From the NCBI GenBank assembly GCA_016197365.1, contig JACPVS010000028.1, positions 30,421 through 94,420 of the forward strand: 64,000 nt of DNA. Direction: 5' to 3'. Within the stretch, counting starts at the first letter, position 1, and the number at the start of each line of letters is the position of its first letter. A program made the translations under genes and the position numbers. This document shows, one piece after another, positions 7,994-16,420 of the stretch. Below the pieces are notes generated by a model. It worked only from the letters and a program-made list of their open reading frames with translations. It was not told the origin of the DNA and did not search any database. Source of the DNA: Mycolicibacterium cosmeticum (lineage in GTDB: Bacteria; Actinomycetota; Actinomycetes; Mycobacteriales; Mycobacteriaceae).

Positions 7994-8950
7994 GTGCCCT
8001 CCTCCGACGGAAACACCGCGTCCGACTGGGTGGCTACTGGTTCGGTGACCGTGCGGGTACCGGGCAAGGTCAACCTCTACCTCGGCGTCGGCGATCTGCG
8101 CGATGACCGCTACCACGAGCTGACCACGCTTTTTCACGCCGTGTCGCTGTTCGACGAGGTGACGGTGCGCAACGCCGATCTGCTGACGCTGGAGATGACC
8201 GGTGAAGGGGTGGCCGGGCTGCCGACCGACAACCGCAACCTGGCGTGGCGGGCGGCCGAACTGATGGCCGATCACGTCGGCCGGGCACCCGATGTGGCCA
8301 TCTCGATCGCGAAATCCATCCCGGTGGCCGGCGGGATGGCCGGTGGCAGCGCCGACGCGGCCGCCGTGCTGGTCGCGATGAACACGTTGTGGGAGCTCGG
8401 GGTGGCCCGGCGTGATCTACACACGCTGGCCGCCAAGCTGGGCAGCGACGTGCCCTTCGCGCTGCACGGCGGGACGGCGCTGGGCACCGGGCGCGGTGAG
8501 CAATTGGCCACGGTGCTGGCCCGCAGCTCCTTCCACTGGGTGCTGGCCTTTGCCGAGAAGGGTCTGTCGACGCCCGCGGTGTTCGGTGAGATCGACCGGC
8601 TGCGGGCGGCGCAGGACCGCGACGCCCCGCCGCGTCTGGACGATGTCGAGCCGGTGCTGGCGGCTTTGTCGACCGGAGATCCCGGTGAGCTCGCGGCGCT
8701 GCTGGGCAACGATCTGCAGCCGGCGGCACTGAGCCTGCGCCCGGATCTGCGCCGCACCCTGCGCGCGGGCACCGAGGCCGGGGCACTCGCGGGCATCGTG
8801 TCGGGATCCGGCCCCACCTGCGCATTTCTGTGCGAATCGGCGGATGCCGCAGTCGCGGTCGGCGCGGCGCTCTCCGGGGCCGGCGTGTGCCGCACGGTGC
8901 GGGTGGCGAGCGGGCCGGTGCCGGGTGCGCGCGTTGTCGCCGAGGTGTGA
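7994..8950 (+). CDS. ispE: 4-diphosphocytidyl-2-C-methyl-D-erythritol kinase
   Basis: The product is 318 aa, a GHMP-family kinase of the MEP isoprenoid pathway that phosphorylates CDP-methylerythritol. The ATP loop is visible as PVAGGMAGGSADAAAVL, and the N-terminal VRVPGKVNLYLGVG and late GSGPTCAFL are typical. GTG 7994 is preceded by a short gap after the asparaginase-like gene, so it probably remains in the rpfB-ksgA transcription unit. Isoprenoid precursors feed lipid II carrier and menaquinone synthesis, consistent with the cell-wall theme of the operon. Confidence 0.95.
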   Translation: MPSSDGNTASDWVATGSVTVRVPGKVNLYLGVGDLRDDRYHELTTLFHAVSLFDEVTVRNADLLTLEMTGEGVAGLPTDNRNLAWRAAELMADHVGRAPDVAISIAKSIPVAGGMAGGSADAAAVLVAMNTLWELGVARRDLHTLAAKLGSDVPFALHGGTALGTGRGEQLATVLARSSFHWVLAFAEKGLSTPAVFGEIDRLRAAQDRDAPPRLDDVEPVLAALSTGDPGELAALLGNDLQPAALSLRPDLRRTLRAGTEAGALAGIVSGSGPTCAFLCESADAAVAVGAALSGAGVCRTVRVASGPVPGARVVAEV

Positions 8951-9175
8951 CTCATACCTCAATTCTCGGGACAGTTTGGCAGTTACTTAAGGGTTCTTTA
9001 AGATGGCTTGCGGTGGAAACTAGCGCTGATCCGGGTCGTTCCCCACGCGACAGAGTTGTTCGGGGGAACTGGGTTCGCTGGACCATCACCATTTCGAGAC
9101 ACAACTGCTTCCCAATTGTGTGCGCGCGCCTCTCGAATAGCGCGTGCTAGCAGGCGGAATATAGGGAAACGTGCA
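8951..9175. other. Intergenic region upstream of pks16
   Basis: This 225-bp stretch has no convincing gene. It contains an imperfect AT-rich dyad, CTTAAGGGTTCTTTAAG (8988-9004), unusual in this GC-rich setting, which could be an operator. The pks16 promoter must lie here or in the uORF that follows. Confidence 0.5.
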
Positions 9176-9235
9176 ATGACACTGGGGTCGACGTCGCCGG
9201 CGACGCGCTCTCAGACATTCAGGAGGTTGCCGTGA
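9176..9235 (+). CDS. Possible 19-residue leader ORF coupled to pks16
   Basis: ATG 9176 opens a 19-codon reading (starting MTLGSTSPATRS) whose TGA (9233-9235) overlaps the pks16 GTG (9232) as GTGA. AGGGAA lies about 9 nt upstream of the ATG, and its own 3' end contains the pks16 AGGAGG. The arrangement would couple translation of the leader to pks16. It could also be chance, since short open frames are common; the peptide itself has no recognisable motif. Confidence 0.35.
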   Translation: MTLGSTSPATRSQTFRRLP

Positions 9236-10869
9236 GCCGATTTACCGACAAGATGTACCGCAGCGCCCGCGAGAGCGCGCGGGGCATGGTGACCGGTGAG
9301 CCTTACGAGCCCATCCGCCACACTTGGGGCGAAGTTCACGAGCGCGCCCGCCGCATCGCCGGTGGCCTGGCCGCCGCGGGCATCGGCCCCGGCGACTCCG
9401 TCGGCGTCCTGGCCGGCTTCCCCGTCGAGATCGCCCCCACCGCCCAGGGCGTATGGATGCGCGGCGGCAGCCTGACGATGCTGCACCAGCCCACCCCGCG
9501 CACCGACCTCGCGGTCTGGGCCGAAGACACCATGACCGTCATCGGGATGATCGAGCTGAAGGCCGTCATCATCTCCGAGCCTTTCGTCGTCGCCATCCCG
9601 GTGCTCGAGGAAAAGGGCATCAAGGTCCTCAAGGTGGCCGACCTGCTGGCCGCCGACCCGATCGACCCCGTCGAGACCGACGAAGACGACTTGGCCCTGA
9701 TGCAGTTGACCTCCGGGTCCACCGGGTCGCCGAAGGCCGTGCAGATCACCCACCGCAACATCTTCTCCAATGCCGAGGCCATGTTCATCGGCGCCGAATA
9801 CGACGTCGACAAGGACGTCATGGTCAGCTGGCTGCCCTGCTTCCACGACATGGGCATGGTCGGCTTCCTCACCATCCCCATGTACTTCGGCGCCGAGCTG
9901 GTCAAGGTCACGCCGATGGACTTCCTGCGCGACACCCTGCTGTGGGCGCGCCTGATCGACAAGTACAAGGGCACCATGACGGCGGCCCCGAACTTCGCGT
10001 ACGCGCTGTTCGCCAAGCGGCTGCGCCGGCAGGCCAAGCCGGGCGAGTTCGACCTGTCCACTTTGCGCTTCGCGCTGTCCGGCGCCGAGCCGGTCGAGCC
10101 GGCCGATGTCGAGGATCTGATCGACGCGGGCAAGCCGTTCGGCCTGCAACCCGGTGCGATCCTGCCGGCCTACGGTATGGCCGAGACCTGCCTGGCGGTC
10201 TCGTTCTCCCCGTGCAACGCCGGCCTGGTGGTCGACGAGGTCGACGCCGACCTGCTGGCCGCCCTGCGGCGTGCCGTGCCCGCGAGCAAGGGCAACACCC
10301 GTCGGCTTGCCTCGCTCGGCCCGCTGCTCACGGATCTGGAAGCCAGGGTGGTCGACGCGGACGGCGCGGTACTGCCGACGCGCGGTGTCGGCGTCATCCA
10401 GCTGCGCGGCGAGTCGGTGACCCCCGGCTACATCACCATGGCCGGCTTCCTGCCCACCCAGGACGAGCACGGCTGGTATGACACCGGCGACCTCGGCTAC
10501 ATCACCGATGAGGGCAACATCGTCGTGTGCGGCCGCGTCAAGGACGTCATCATCATGGCCGGCCGCAACATCTACCCGACGGACATCGAACGGGCCGCCG
10601 GCCGCGTCGAGGGCGTGCGTCCCGGTTGTGCCGTCGCGGTCCGCCTGGATGCCGGCCACTCCCGCGAGACCTTCGCGGTGGCCGTCGAGTCCAACGCCTA
10701 CCAGGATCCGATCGCGGTGCGCCGGATCGAGCACCAGGTCGCGCACGAGGTGGTGACCGAGGTCGACGTCCGTCCGCGCAACGTGGTCGTGCTGGGCCCG
10801 GGCACCATCCCGAAGACACCGTCGGGCAAGCTGCGCCGCGCCAACTCGGTCGCCCTCGTCACCGGATAA
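9232..10869 (+). CDS. pks16: Fatty-acyl-AMP/acyl-CoA ligase (Pks16/FadD-like)
   Basis: The product is 545 aa, an ANL-superfamily adenylating enzyme with the P-loop-like LTSGSTGSPKAV, the LPAYGMAETCL segment, the YDTGDLGY Asp motif and a C-terminal Lys in IPKTPSGKLRR. It resembles the FadD/FAAL enzymes that activate fatty acids for polyketide or complex-lipid synthesis; M. tuberculosis Rv1013 is annotated pks16 although it is not itself a polyketide synthase. AGGAGG precedes GTG 9232. The gene lies between ispE and pth as in that genome. The acyl substrate is unknown. Confidence 0.88.
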   Translation: MSRFTDKMYRSARESARGMVTGEPYEPIRHTWGEVHERARRIAGGLAAAGIGPGDSVGVLAGFPVEIAPTAQGVWMRGGSLTMLHQPTPRTDLAVWAEDTMTVIGMIELKAVIISEPFVVAIPVLEEKGIKVLKVADLLAADPIDPVETDEDDLALMQLTSGSTGSPKAVQITHRNIFSNAEAMFIGAEYDVDKDVMVSWLPCFHDMGMVGFLTIPMYFGAELVKVTPMDFLRDTLLWARLIDKYKGTMTAAPNFAYALFAKRLRRQAKPGEFDLSTLRFALSGAEPVEPADVEDLIDAGKPFGLQPGAILPAYGMAETCLAVSFSPCNAGLVVDEVDADLLAALRRAVPASKGNTRRLASLGPLLTDLEARVVDADGAVLPTRGVGVIQLRGESVTPGYITMAGFLPTQDEHGWYDTGDLGYITDEGNIVVCGRVKDVIIMAGRNIYPTDIERAAGRVEGVRPGCAVAVRLDAGHSRETFAVAVESNAYQDPIAVRRIEHQVAHEVVTEVDVRPRNVVVLGPGTIPKTPSGKLRRANSVALVTG

Positions 10870-10890
10870 CTTCTCACCGAACAGACGTCG

Positions 10891-10922
10891 ACTCCCGCAT
10901 TTCCGCCTGGAAATGCGGGAGT
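10891..10922 (+). terminator. Hairpin terminator after pks16
   Basis: ACTCCCGCATTTCC (10891-10904) and its exact complement GGAAATGCGGGAGT (10909-10922) form a 14-bp stem with loop GCCT, 22 nt after the pks16 stop, followed by TTTCC. It is a strong intrinsic-type hairpin with a short T run, as is common in mycobacteria. Confidence 0.8.
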
Positions 10923-10945
10923 TTCCGTCTGCTCGGCCTAGCTGG

Positions 10946-10962
10946 GTATATCTGTCTATACT
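10946..10962 (+). promoter_or_regulatory. Promoter -10 within a GTATA-N6-TATAC dyad
   Basis: GTATA (10946-10950) and TATAC (10957-10961) form an inverted repeat with a 6-nt centre. TATACT (10957-10962) matches a mycobacterial -10 and is close enough to the ATG codons at 10966/10969 to imply a leaderless transcript. The dyad may be a repressor site. Confidence 0.5.
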
Positions 10963-10965
10963 CAG

Positions 10966-12003
10966 ATGATGACGGATCGCCTGCCCTCGCGCCTCGCCGA
11001 CCATCCGACCGTGCGGGCGGTGCGCGCCCGCACGGCGCCACCGGTGCCACCCGTGATCGACGCAGACTGGCTGCGCCGGCTCTGCCTGGATGCCGGGGCC
11101 GACGACGTCGCGTTCGCCTCGTTCGACGATCCGGCGTTGGCATCCGAACGCGAGCACGCCGAGACCGCGCTGCCAGGGGTGCGCAGTTACATCTCGCTGG
11201 TCGTGAAGATGAACCGCGACAACGTGCGGTCCTCGGAGCGCAGCGTGGCCAATCAGGAGTTCCACCGCAGCGGGGAGATCATCAATGAGGCCGCGCACCG
11301 CGTCACCCGCGCCCTGGAGGACACCGGTTATCGGGTGATCAACCCGTCGGCGACCTTCCCCATGGAGATGGACAAGTTCCCCGGCCGCATCTGGGTGATA
11401 GCGCACAAGCCGGTGGCCGTGGCGGCGGGCCTGGGCGTGATGGGTATCCACCGCAACGTCATTCATCCCAAGTTCGGCAACTTCATCATCCTGGCCACCC
11501 TGCTGGTGGGCGCGCCGATCTCCGAATACGGTGCACCGCTGGACTATTCGCCGTGCCTGGAATGCAAGCTGTGCGTCGCGGCCTGCCCGGTGGGGGCCAT
11601 CGGCAAGGACGGCGAGTTCGACTTCGTGGCCTGCTCGGTGCACAACTACCGGGAATTCATGGGCGGGTTCACCGACTGGGCGCAGACCATCGCCGACAGC
11701 GCCGACGCCGAGGACTTCCGCTCCCGGGTCAGCGATTCGGAGAACGCCTCGATGTGGCAGAGCCTGTCGTTCAAGGCCAATTACAAGGCGGCCTACTGCC
11801 TGGCGGTCTGCCCGGCGGGTGAGGACGTCATCGAGCCCTACCTCGACAACCGCAAGGGCTTCATGGATCTGGTGCTCAAACCACTGCAGGAGAAAAAGGA
11901 AACGCTCTACGTCCTGCCGAACTCGGCGGCCAAGGCCCATGCCGAGAAGCGTTACCCGCACAAGACGGTGAAGGTCGTGGACAGCGGGATCCGCGGGCGG
12001 TGA
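10966..12003 (+). CDS. 4Fe-4S ferredoxin-domain protein (QueG/reductive dehalogenase-like)
   Basis: The product is 345 aa. A typical 4Fe-4S motif CLECKLCVAACP sits near residues 196-207, and further Cys residues in FVACSVHN and AYCLAVCPAG could complete a second cluster. The layout recalls epoxyqueuosine reductase QueG and cobalamin-dependent reductive dehalogenase-like proteins, but I see neither a QueG HEAT domain nor a Tat signal. It is a probable cytosolic redox protein of unknown substrate. Two ATGs (10966, 10969) lie close to a -10, so the mRNA is probably leaderless. It is followed closely by a DUF998-like gene. Confidence 0.72.
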   Translation: MMTDRLPSRLADHPTVRAVRARTAPPVPPVIDADWLRRLCLDAGADDVAFASFDDPALASEREHAETALPGVRSYISLVVKMNRDNVRSSERSVANQEFHRSGEIINEAAHRVTRALEDTGYRVINPSATFPMEMDKFPGRIWVIAHKPVAVAAGLGVMGIHRNVIHPKFGNFIILATLLVGAPISEYGAPLDYSPCLECKLCVAACPVGAIGKDGEFDFVACSVHNYREFMGGFTDWAQTIADSADAEDFRSRVSDSENASMWQSLSFKANYKAAYCLAVCPAGEDVIEPYLDNRKGFMDLVLKPLQEKKETLYVLPNSAAKAHAEKRYPHKTVKVVDSGIRGR

Positions 12004-12019
12004 TCAGTAGGCTGGTTCG

Positions 12020-12673
12020 ATGAACCGGCGTCTGCATGTGGTGTTCGGCTGGATCGCGGTCTTCGGTGCGGCGCTGTCCCTGCTGACCGTGCTGGCACTG
12101 GACGCCGTCCTCGGTGGCGAACCGCTGCGCGGCCGGACGCTGCGCCGGGCCACCATCTCCGAATACGTGTTCACCACCGGCGGTTGGCTTTTCGTCACGG
12201 CGGTACTCGCCCTTGCGGTCGGGTCGGCGCTGCTGCTCGCGGGCTTGATCCATGCCAGGCGGATACCGCCGCTGTCGGTGGGCTCGGTGCTGTTGGTGCT
12301 GTGGGTGATCGGACTGCTCGGTGTGGTCGCGTTCCCCAAACACAACTGGGCAGTGGGGCCCAGCGCGAGCGGCACCGTGCACCGGGTCGCGACGCTGCTC
12401 GCCTTTGTGGCGCTGCCGGTGGCGGTGCTGGTGATCGCGCGCGGACAGGAGCGCTGGGCGCGGGCCGCGCGCTGGCTGGCGTGGGGTTCCATCGGGTGGC
12501 TCGGCGTGCTGTTCGGCGCCATCGCGGTGGGCATGGTGACCGGTGCCTCGTGGTGGCGGATCATCCCGCTCGGCTTGGTGGAGCGGGGGATCGCGGGGTT
12601 CGAGGTGGCCGCGGTGATCGCGTTGGGGGTATGGCTCATCCGCGGTGCCCCTCAGGCTGCCATGTCTTCATAG
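12020..12673 (+). CDS. DUF998-like integral membrane protein
   Basis: The product is 217 aa with about six hydrophobic segments (roughly 7-30, 50-75, 82-102, 118-135, 152-172 and 180-205) and an ISEYVFTTGGW motif after the first segment, resembling DUF998 membrane proteins. No function is established for the family. ATG 12020 is 16 nt after the ferredoxin-type gene, suggesting co-transcription. Its 3' end overlaps the convergent 12652-13137 gene by 22 bp. Confidence 0.7.
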   Translation: MNRRLHVVFGWIAVFGAALSLLTVLALDAVLGGEPLRGRTLRRATISEYVFTTGGWLFVTAVLALAVGSALLLAGLIHARRIPPLSVGSVLLVLWVIGLLGVVAFPKHNWAVGPSASGTVHRVATLLAFVALPVAVLVIARGQERWARAARWLAWGSIGWLGVLFGAIAVGMVTGASWWRIIPLGLVERGIAGFEVAAVIALGVWLIRGAPQAAMSS

Positions 12674-13137
12674 ACCCGCCACACGACGGCCTCGTGCTCC
12701 GCTCCGGTGAGGTCGCGGTCGGCGACGGCCAAGGCGGTCGCGTGCCCTTTCAGTGCGGTGAACAGGTCGGCGGTCTCGCGGTCGTTGATCCCGCCCATCC
12801 GCACCACCGTGAGGGTGCGGACCTCGCGGCGGAACTGGTCGACCAGCACCATGGAGACGGCGCCCGCGGACAGCGCTGCGAAGGTGGATATGACCAGCGC
12901 GCCAATCGTTCCCGCCGTCGGCAGCAGTGCAACCTCCATCCCCAGCCACACCGCAAGACCCCATGTCGGCCACGCCCGCCACACCCGCAGCAGGCGGCGC
13001 TGCTCGGGTGTCAGGCCGGGTGGGAACACCACCAGCCGGTAGCGGGTGACGCCGTGCCGGGTCACCGAGATGGCCAGTGATCCCCAGTCCCGGTCGCCGT
13101 CGAGCAGACGGGTGAGTCGCGTGGTGGTGGTGCTCAT
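12652..13137 (-). CDS. Small membrane protein of unknown function
   Basis: From ATG 13137 the product is 161 aa. About residues 1-45 are polar, two adjacent hydrophobic segments lie at about 55-75 and 78-100, and a soluble tail of about 60 residues follows. It resembles actinobacterial DUF6611-type proteins from memory, which I am not sure of. An in-frame ATG also exists at 13161. It is convergent with the DUF998-like gene and divergent from the ABC transporter genes. I assign no function. Confidence 0.55.
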   Translation of the reverse strand: MSTTTTRLTRLLDGDRDWGSLAISVTRHGVTRYRLVVFPPGLTPEQRRLLRVWRAWPTWGLAVWLGMEVALLPTAGTIGALVISTFAALSAGAVSMVLVDQFRREVRTLTVVRMGGINDRETADLFTALKGHATALAVADRDLTGAEHEAVVWRVYEDMAA

Positions 13138-13265
13138 GGTTTCCGGTCTACGCCCGGCCACCGGCCGCGGCGGCGTCGTGAACGGAATCTTTACGGAGCG
13201 CCCGGCGATCTTGACGCCGTTAATGCATTGGTGAGATGTCGGGGTTCCTGGCTACGGTTGGGGCC

Positions 13266-14255
13266 ATGAGCGGGGCGAGCGGAGGGACGGGAAATGGTCA
13301 CGCAGCGGCCATCGAGGCGATCGATCTCGTCAAAGACTTCGGGGACAATCGAGCCGTCGACGGCGTGAGTTTCTCGGTGCCCCAGGGCGCGGTGCTCGGA
13401 CTGCTTGGCCCCAACGGCGCGGGCAAGACCACCACGGTGCGGATGATGACCACGCTGTCGGAACCCACCAGCGGCACCGCCCGGGTCGCCGGTTACGACG
13501 TGCGCACCCAACCCGACCTGGTCCGCCGCAACATGGGCCTCACCGGGCAGGCCGCCACCGTGGACGAATTGCTCACCGGGCGGGAGAACATCCGGATGAT
13601 CGGCGGGCTGTACGGAATCGGGCGCAAGGACCTCAAGGTGCTGGGGGACCGGCTGCTCGAGCAGTTCGATCTGGTGGCCGCCGGTGACCGGCCGGTCCGT
13701 TCGTACTCCGGCGGCATGCGGCGCAGGCTCGATCTGGCGGTCAGCCTGATCGCCGCGCCACCCGTGCTGTTCCTGGACGAGCCGACCACCGGGCTGGACC
13801 CGCGCAGCCGCAGCGACCTGTGGGAGGTGCTGCGGGAACTCGTCGCCGGCGGCACCACGCTGCTGCTCACCACGCAGTACCTGGAGGAGGCCGACCAACT
13901 CGCCGACAACATCGTCGTCATCGACCACGGCCGGATCATCGCCGAAGGCACCCCGCTGCAACTCAAGGATCAGGCCGGCAACGCCAGCCTGGTGGTCACC
14001 GTGTCGCACGCGGCCGACCTGCCCGCGGCCAGGGAACTGGTGGCCCGGACGGGCACCGAGGTGCACGTCGACATCGGGGCCCGGCAGCTCACCGCGGCGG
14101 CCGACGGCATCGCCGACCTCACCCGGGTGGCGAATTGGCTGCAGGACAGCGGCATCAAGGTCGACGACATCGGCTTGTCCCGGCCCAGCCTGGACGACGT
14201 GTTCCTGTCGCTCACCGGGCACCGCGCCGAGAATGTCGAGGAGGTGGAGGCGTGA
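13266..14255 (+). CDS. ABC transporter ATPase, daunorubicin-resistance (DrrA) type
   Basis: The product is 329 aa from ATG 13266. Walker A is GPNGAGKTT, the signature is YSGGMRRRLDLA and Walker B is VLFLDEPTTGLDP; the approximately 80-residue tail fits the DUF4162 region of DrrA-type ATPases. It energises the permease encoded immediately downstream, with which it overlaps by 4 bp (GTGA). Such pairs export lipophilic compounds or lipids in mycobacteria. An earlier in-frame ATG at 13236 exists; the -10-like TACGGT just before 13266 favours the later start, possibly leaderless. Confidence 0.88.
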   Translation: MSGASGGTGNGHAAAIEAIDLVKDFGDNRAVDGVSFSVPQGAVLGLLGPNGAGKTTTVRMMTTLSEPTSGTARVAGYDVRTQPDLVRRNMGLTGQAATVDELLTGRENIRMIGGLYGIGRKDLKVLGDRLLEQFDLVAAGDRPVRSYSGGMRRRLDLAVSLIAAPPVLFLDEPTTGLDPRSRSDLWEVLRELVAGGTTLLLTTQYLEEADQLADNIVVIDHGRIIAEGTPLQLKDQAGNASLVVTVSHAADLPAARELVARTGTEVHVDIGARQLTAAADGIADLTRVANWLQDSGIKVDDIGLSRPSLDDVFLSLTGHRAENVEEVEA

Positions 14256-15061
14256 CGGAGATCAGGCCGACGAACGTCGCCCAGCAGTCCTGGATCATGG
14301 TGAAGCGCAACATGATCCACACCAAACGGATGCCTGAGATGCTCAGTGACGTGACGGTGCAGCCGATCATGTTCGTGCTGCTGTTCGCGTTCGTGTTCGG
14401 CGCCTCCATCGCGACGCGGGGTGGGGCGTCCTACCGGGAGTTCCTGCTGCCGGGCATCCAGGCGCAGACCATCGTGTTCACCGCGTTCGTCGTCGCATCG
14501 GGCATCACCGCCGACGCCGAGAAGGGGGTCATCGACCGGTTCCGGTCGCTGCCCATCCGGCGGTCCTCGGTGCTGATCGGGCGCAGCATCGCCAGCCTCA
14601 TCCACTCGTCCATCGGCATCGTGGTCATGGCGATCACCGGCCTGTGCATCGGTTGGCGGATCCGCGGCAGCGTCGGCGAGGCGGTGCTGGCGTTCGCGCT
14701 GATCCTGGTGTTCGGGTTCGGGATGATCTGGTTCGGCATCCTGGTCGGCTCGCTGATGCGGTCGGTGGAAGCGGTCAACGGAGTGATGTTCACCGTGCTG
14801 TTCCCGATCACGTTCCTGGCCAACACGTTCGCGCCCACCGAACCGATGCCGCGCTGGCTGCGGGTGGCCGCGGAGTGGAATCCGGTGTCCTCGCTGGCGC
14901 AGGCCATGCGGGAGTTGTGGGGCAACGGGCCGGCCGCGCCGCCGGATGCGCAGCTGCCGCTGCATCACCCCGTGCTGGCCACCGTCCTGTGGTCGCTGGC
15001 GATGACGGCCGTGCTGGCGCCGTTCGCGCTGCGGGCGTATGCGCGGCGGACGTCGGACTGA
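14252..15061 (+). CDS. ABC-2 type transporter permease, DrrB type
   Basis: The product is 269 aa from GTG 14252 with about six membrane segments, a FLLPGIQAQTIVF segment and the ABC-2 signature region around ITADAEKGVIDRFRSLP. It is the membrane partner of the preceding ATPase; the overlap of start and stop indicates a fixed subunit ratio. The exported substrate is unknown. Its stop is only 9 bp from the convergent pth stop, leaving no room for a separate terminator. Confidence 0.87.
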   Translation: MTEIRPTNVAQQSWIMVKRNMIHTKRMPEMLSDVTVQPIMFVLLFAFVFGASIATRGGASYREFLLPGIQAQTIVFTAFVVASGITADAEKGVIDRFRSLPIRRSSVLIGRSIASLIHSSIGIVVMAITGLCIGWRIRGSVGEAVLAFALILVFGFGMIWFGILVGSLMRSVEAVNGVMFTVLFPITFLANTFAPTEPMPRWLRVAAEWNPVSSLAQAMRELWGNGPAAPPDAQLPLHHPVLATVLWSLAMTAVLAPFALRAYARRTSD

Positions 15062-15070
15062 GGCCCGGAA

Positions 15071-15646
15071 CTACCAGGCGTGCACGGTGTTCTGCGCTGC
15101 CTCGACACCGACCTGCAAGAGCAGTTCGGTCGCGTCGGCCGCGTTCTCGACGAGCAACGGGACCTCGGGTCGCTCGACGGAAGTAAAGGTCTCCAGCACG
15201 AATGCGGCGGGGTCCTTGCGGCCGGGCGGACGGCCGACACCGATGCGCACCCGCTGGAAATCCTTGGTGCCCAGAGCGGATGCGACCGAGCGCAGCCCGT
15301 TGTGGCCGCCTTCGCCGCCGCCGAGCTTCAGCCTGATCCGGCCGAAGTCGATGTCCAGTTCGTCGTGCAGCACCACGACGTCGCCGGGCAGCACCGAGTA
15401 GAACTTGGCCAACGGCCCGACCTGACGGCCGGACTCGTTCATGTACACCCGGGGTTTGGCCAGCACCACGGACCGGTCTCCCAACCGGCCCGTGGCGACG
15501 TCAGCCCCGGACTTCTTGTGCAGTTTGAAACCCGAGCCGATCCGATCGGCCAGGATGTCGGCCACCATGAAGCCGAGATTGTGCCGGGTCTTGGCGTAGT
15601 TGGGCCCGGGGTTACCGAGCCCAACGACCAGTAGCGGCTCAGTCAA
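15071..15646 (-). CDS. pth: Peptidyl-tRNA hydrolase
   Basis: The product is 191 aa, the normal length for bacterial Pth, which releases peptides from prematurely dissociated peptidyl-tRNA. The N-terminal LLVVGLGNPGPNYAKTRHNLGF contains the catalytic His in TRHN, and HDELDIDFGR and GGGEGGHNGL match the conserved substrate groove. The start is TTG at 15646, 2 nt after the rplY stop, so translation is likely coupled to rplY, as in M. tuberculosis Rv1015c-Rv1014c. Confidence 0.95.
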   Translation of the reverse strand: MTEPLLVVGLGNPGPNYAKTRHNLGFMVADILADRIGSGFKLHKKSGADVATGRLGDRSVVLAKPRVYMNESGRQVGPLAKFYSVLPGDVVVLHDELDIDFGRIRLKLGGGEGGHNGLRSVASALGTKDFQRVRIGVGRPPGRKDPAAFVLETFTSVERPEVPLLVENAADATELLLQVGVEAAQNTVHAW

Positions 15647-15648
15647 AA

Positions 15649-16299
15649 TTATTCGGCGGCTTCGGCTTCGGCGGCGGGCTCCTCGGAGGCGGCCTCGCTC
15701 GGGGCTGCGGTCTCGCCGGCACCTTCGGCGTCGAGCTCTTCGGAGGTCGGCGCGGCGACCACGTTGACCACCAGGGTGTCGGGGTCGACGATGAGGCTGG
15801 TGCCCTCGGGCAGCTCGATCTGGCCGGCGGTGATCTGGGTGCCTGCCTCCAGGCCCTCGACCGACACGGTCAACTGCTCGGGGATCGACAGGGCCTCGGC
15901 CTCGACCTGGATGGTGTTGGCGTCCTGGGTGACCAAGGTGCCGGGCACGGCGTCACCCTCGACGACGACGTTCACGTCGACGGTGACCTTCTCGCCACGG
16001 CGCACGACCAGCAGGTCGGCGTGCACGATGTTGCGCTTGATCGGGTGGATGACGATGGACTTGGTCAGCGCGAGCTGCTCCTTGCCGGCGATGTCCAGGG
16101 TCAGGATCGCGTTGGTGCCCGAATGACGCAGCACGGCGGCGAAGTCGCGCGCGTTGAGCTCCAGGTGCTGCGGGTCTTCACCGTGGCCATACAGCACGGT
16201 GGGCACGTTGCCGTCGCGACGGGCCTGGCGCGAGGCGCCCTTGCCGGTGCGGGTACGCACCGCGGCGGTGAGCTTGTTGGGGGCCGAGTTCTTGGCCAT
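15649..16299 (-). CDS. rplY: 50S ribosomal protein L25, long CTC form
   Basis: The product is 216 aa: an N-terminal L25 5S-rRNA-binding domain (KLTAAVRTRTGKGASRQARR) followed by the TL5/CTC C-terminal beta domain, and an Ala/Glu-rich tail from about 180. The ATG at 16299 follows AGGAGG; an upstream in-frame ATG at 16326 has no such signal. It forms an operon with pth. A 17-nt palindrome in the upstream gap may control it. Confidence 0.94.
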   Translation of the reverse strand: MAKNSAPNKLTAAVRTRTGKGASRQARRDGNVPTVLYGHGEDPQHLELNARDFAAVLRHSGTNAILTLDIAGKEQLALTKSIVIHPIKRNIVHADLLVVRRGEKVTVDVNVVVEGDAVPGTLVTQDANTIQVEAEALSIPEQLTVSVEGLEAGTQITAGQIELPEGTSLIVDPDTLVVNVVAAPTSEELDAEGAGETAAPSEAASEEPAAEAEAAE

Positions 16300-16366
16300 G
16301 TGTTGTTCCTCCTGTAACCGGTTCACACACGGCCAGGGTCCAACTGAATGGGTTCCCGTCGATAAC

Positions 16367-16383
16367 GGTGGTTGGCAACCACC
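16367..16383. promoter_or_regulatory. Perfect 8-1-8 palindrome upstream of rplY
   Basis: GGTGGTTGGCAACCACC is a perfect 17-nt inverted repeat with one central base, 68 nt before the rplY start. On the minus strand TACCCT, a possible -10, lies about 20 nt further upstream, which would place the palindrome in the leader or at the transcription start. It fits an operator better than an RNA hairpin because no loop is available. Confidence 0.5.
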
Positions 16384-16420
16384 CTCGCCGTGACGTCAGC
16401 AAGGGTAGCCGATAGCGGCC

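Noticed and set aside
9211..11961. Minus-strand open frame of 916 codons opposite pks16 and the 4Fe-4S gene
   Set aside because: It is antisense to two clear genes, rich in Arg/Gly/His/Val, and has no recognisable motif; such frames arise from GC-rich third codon positions.
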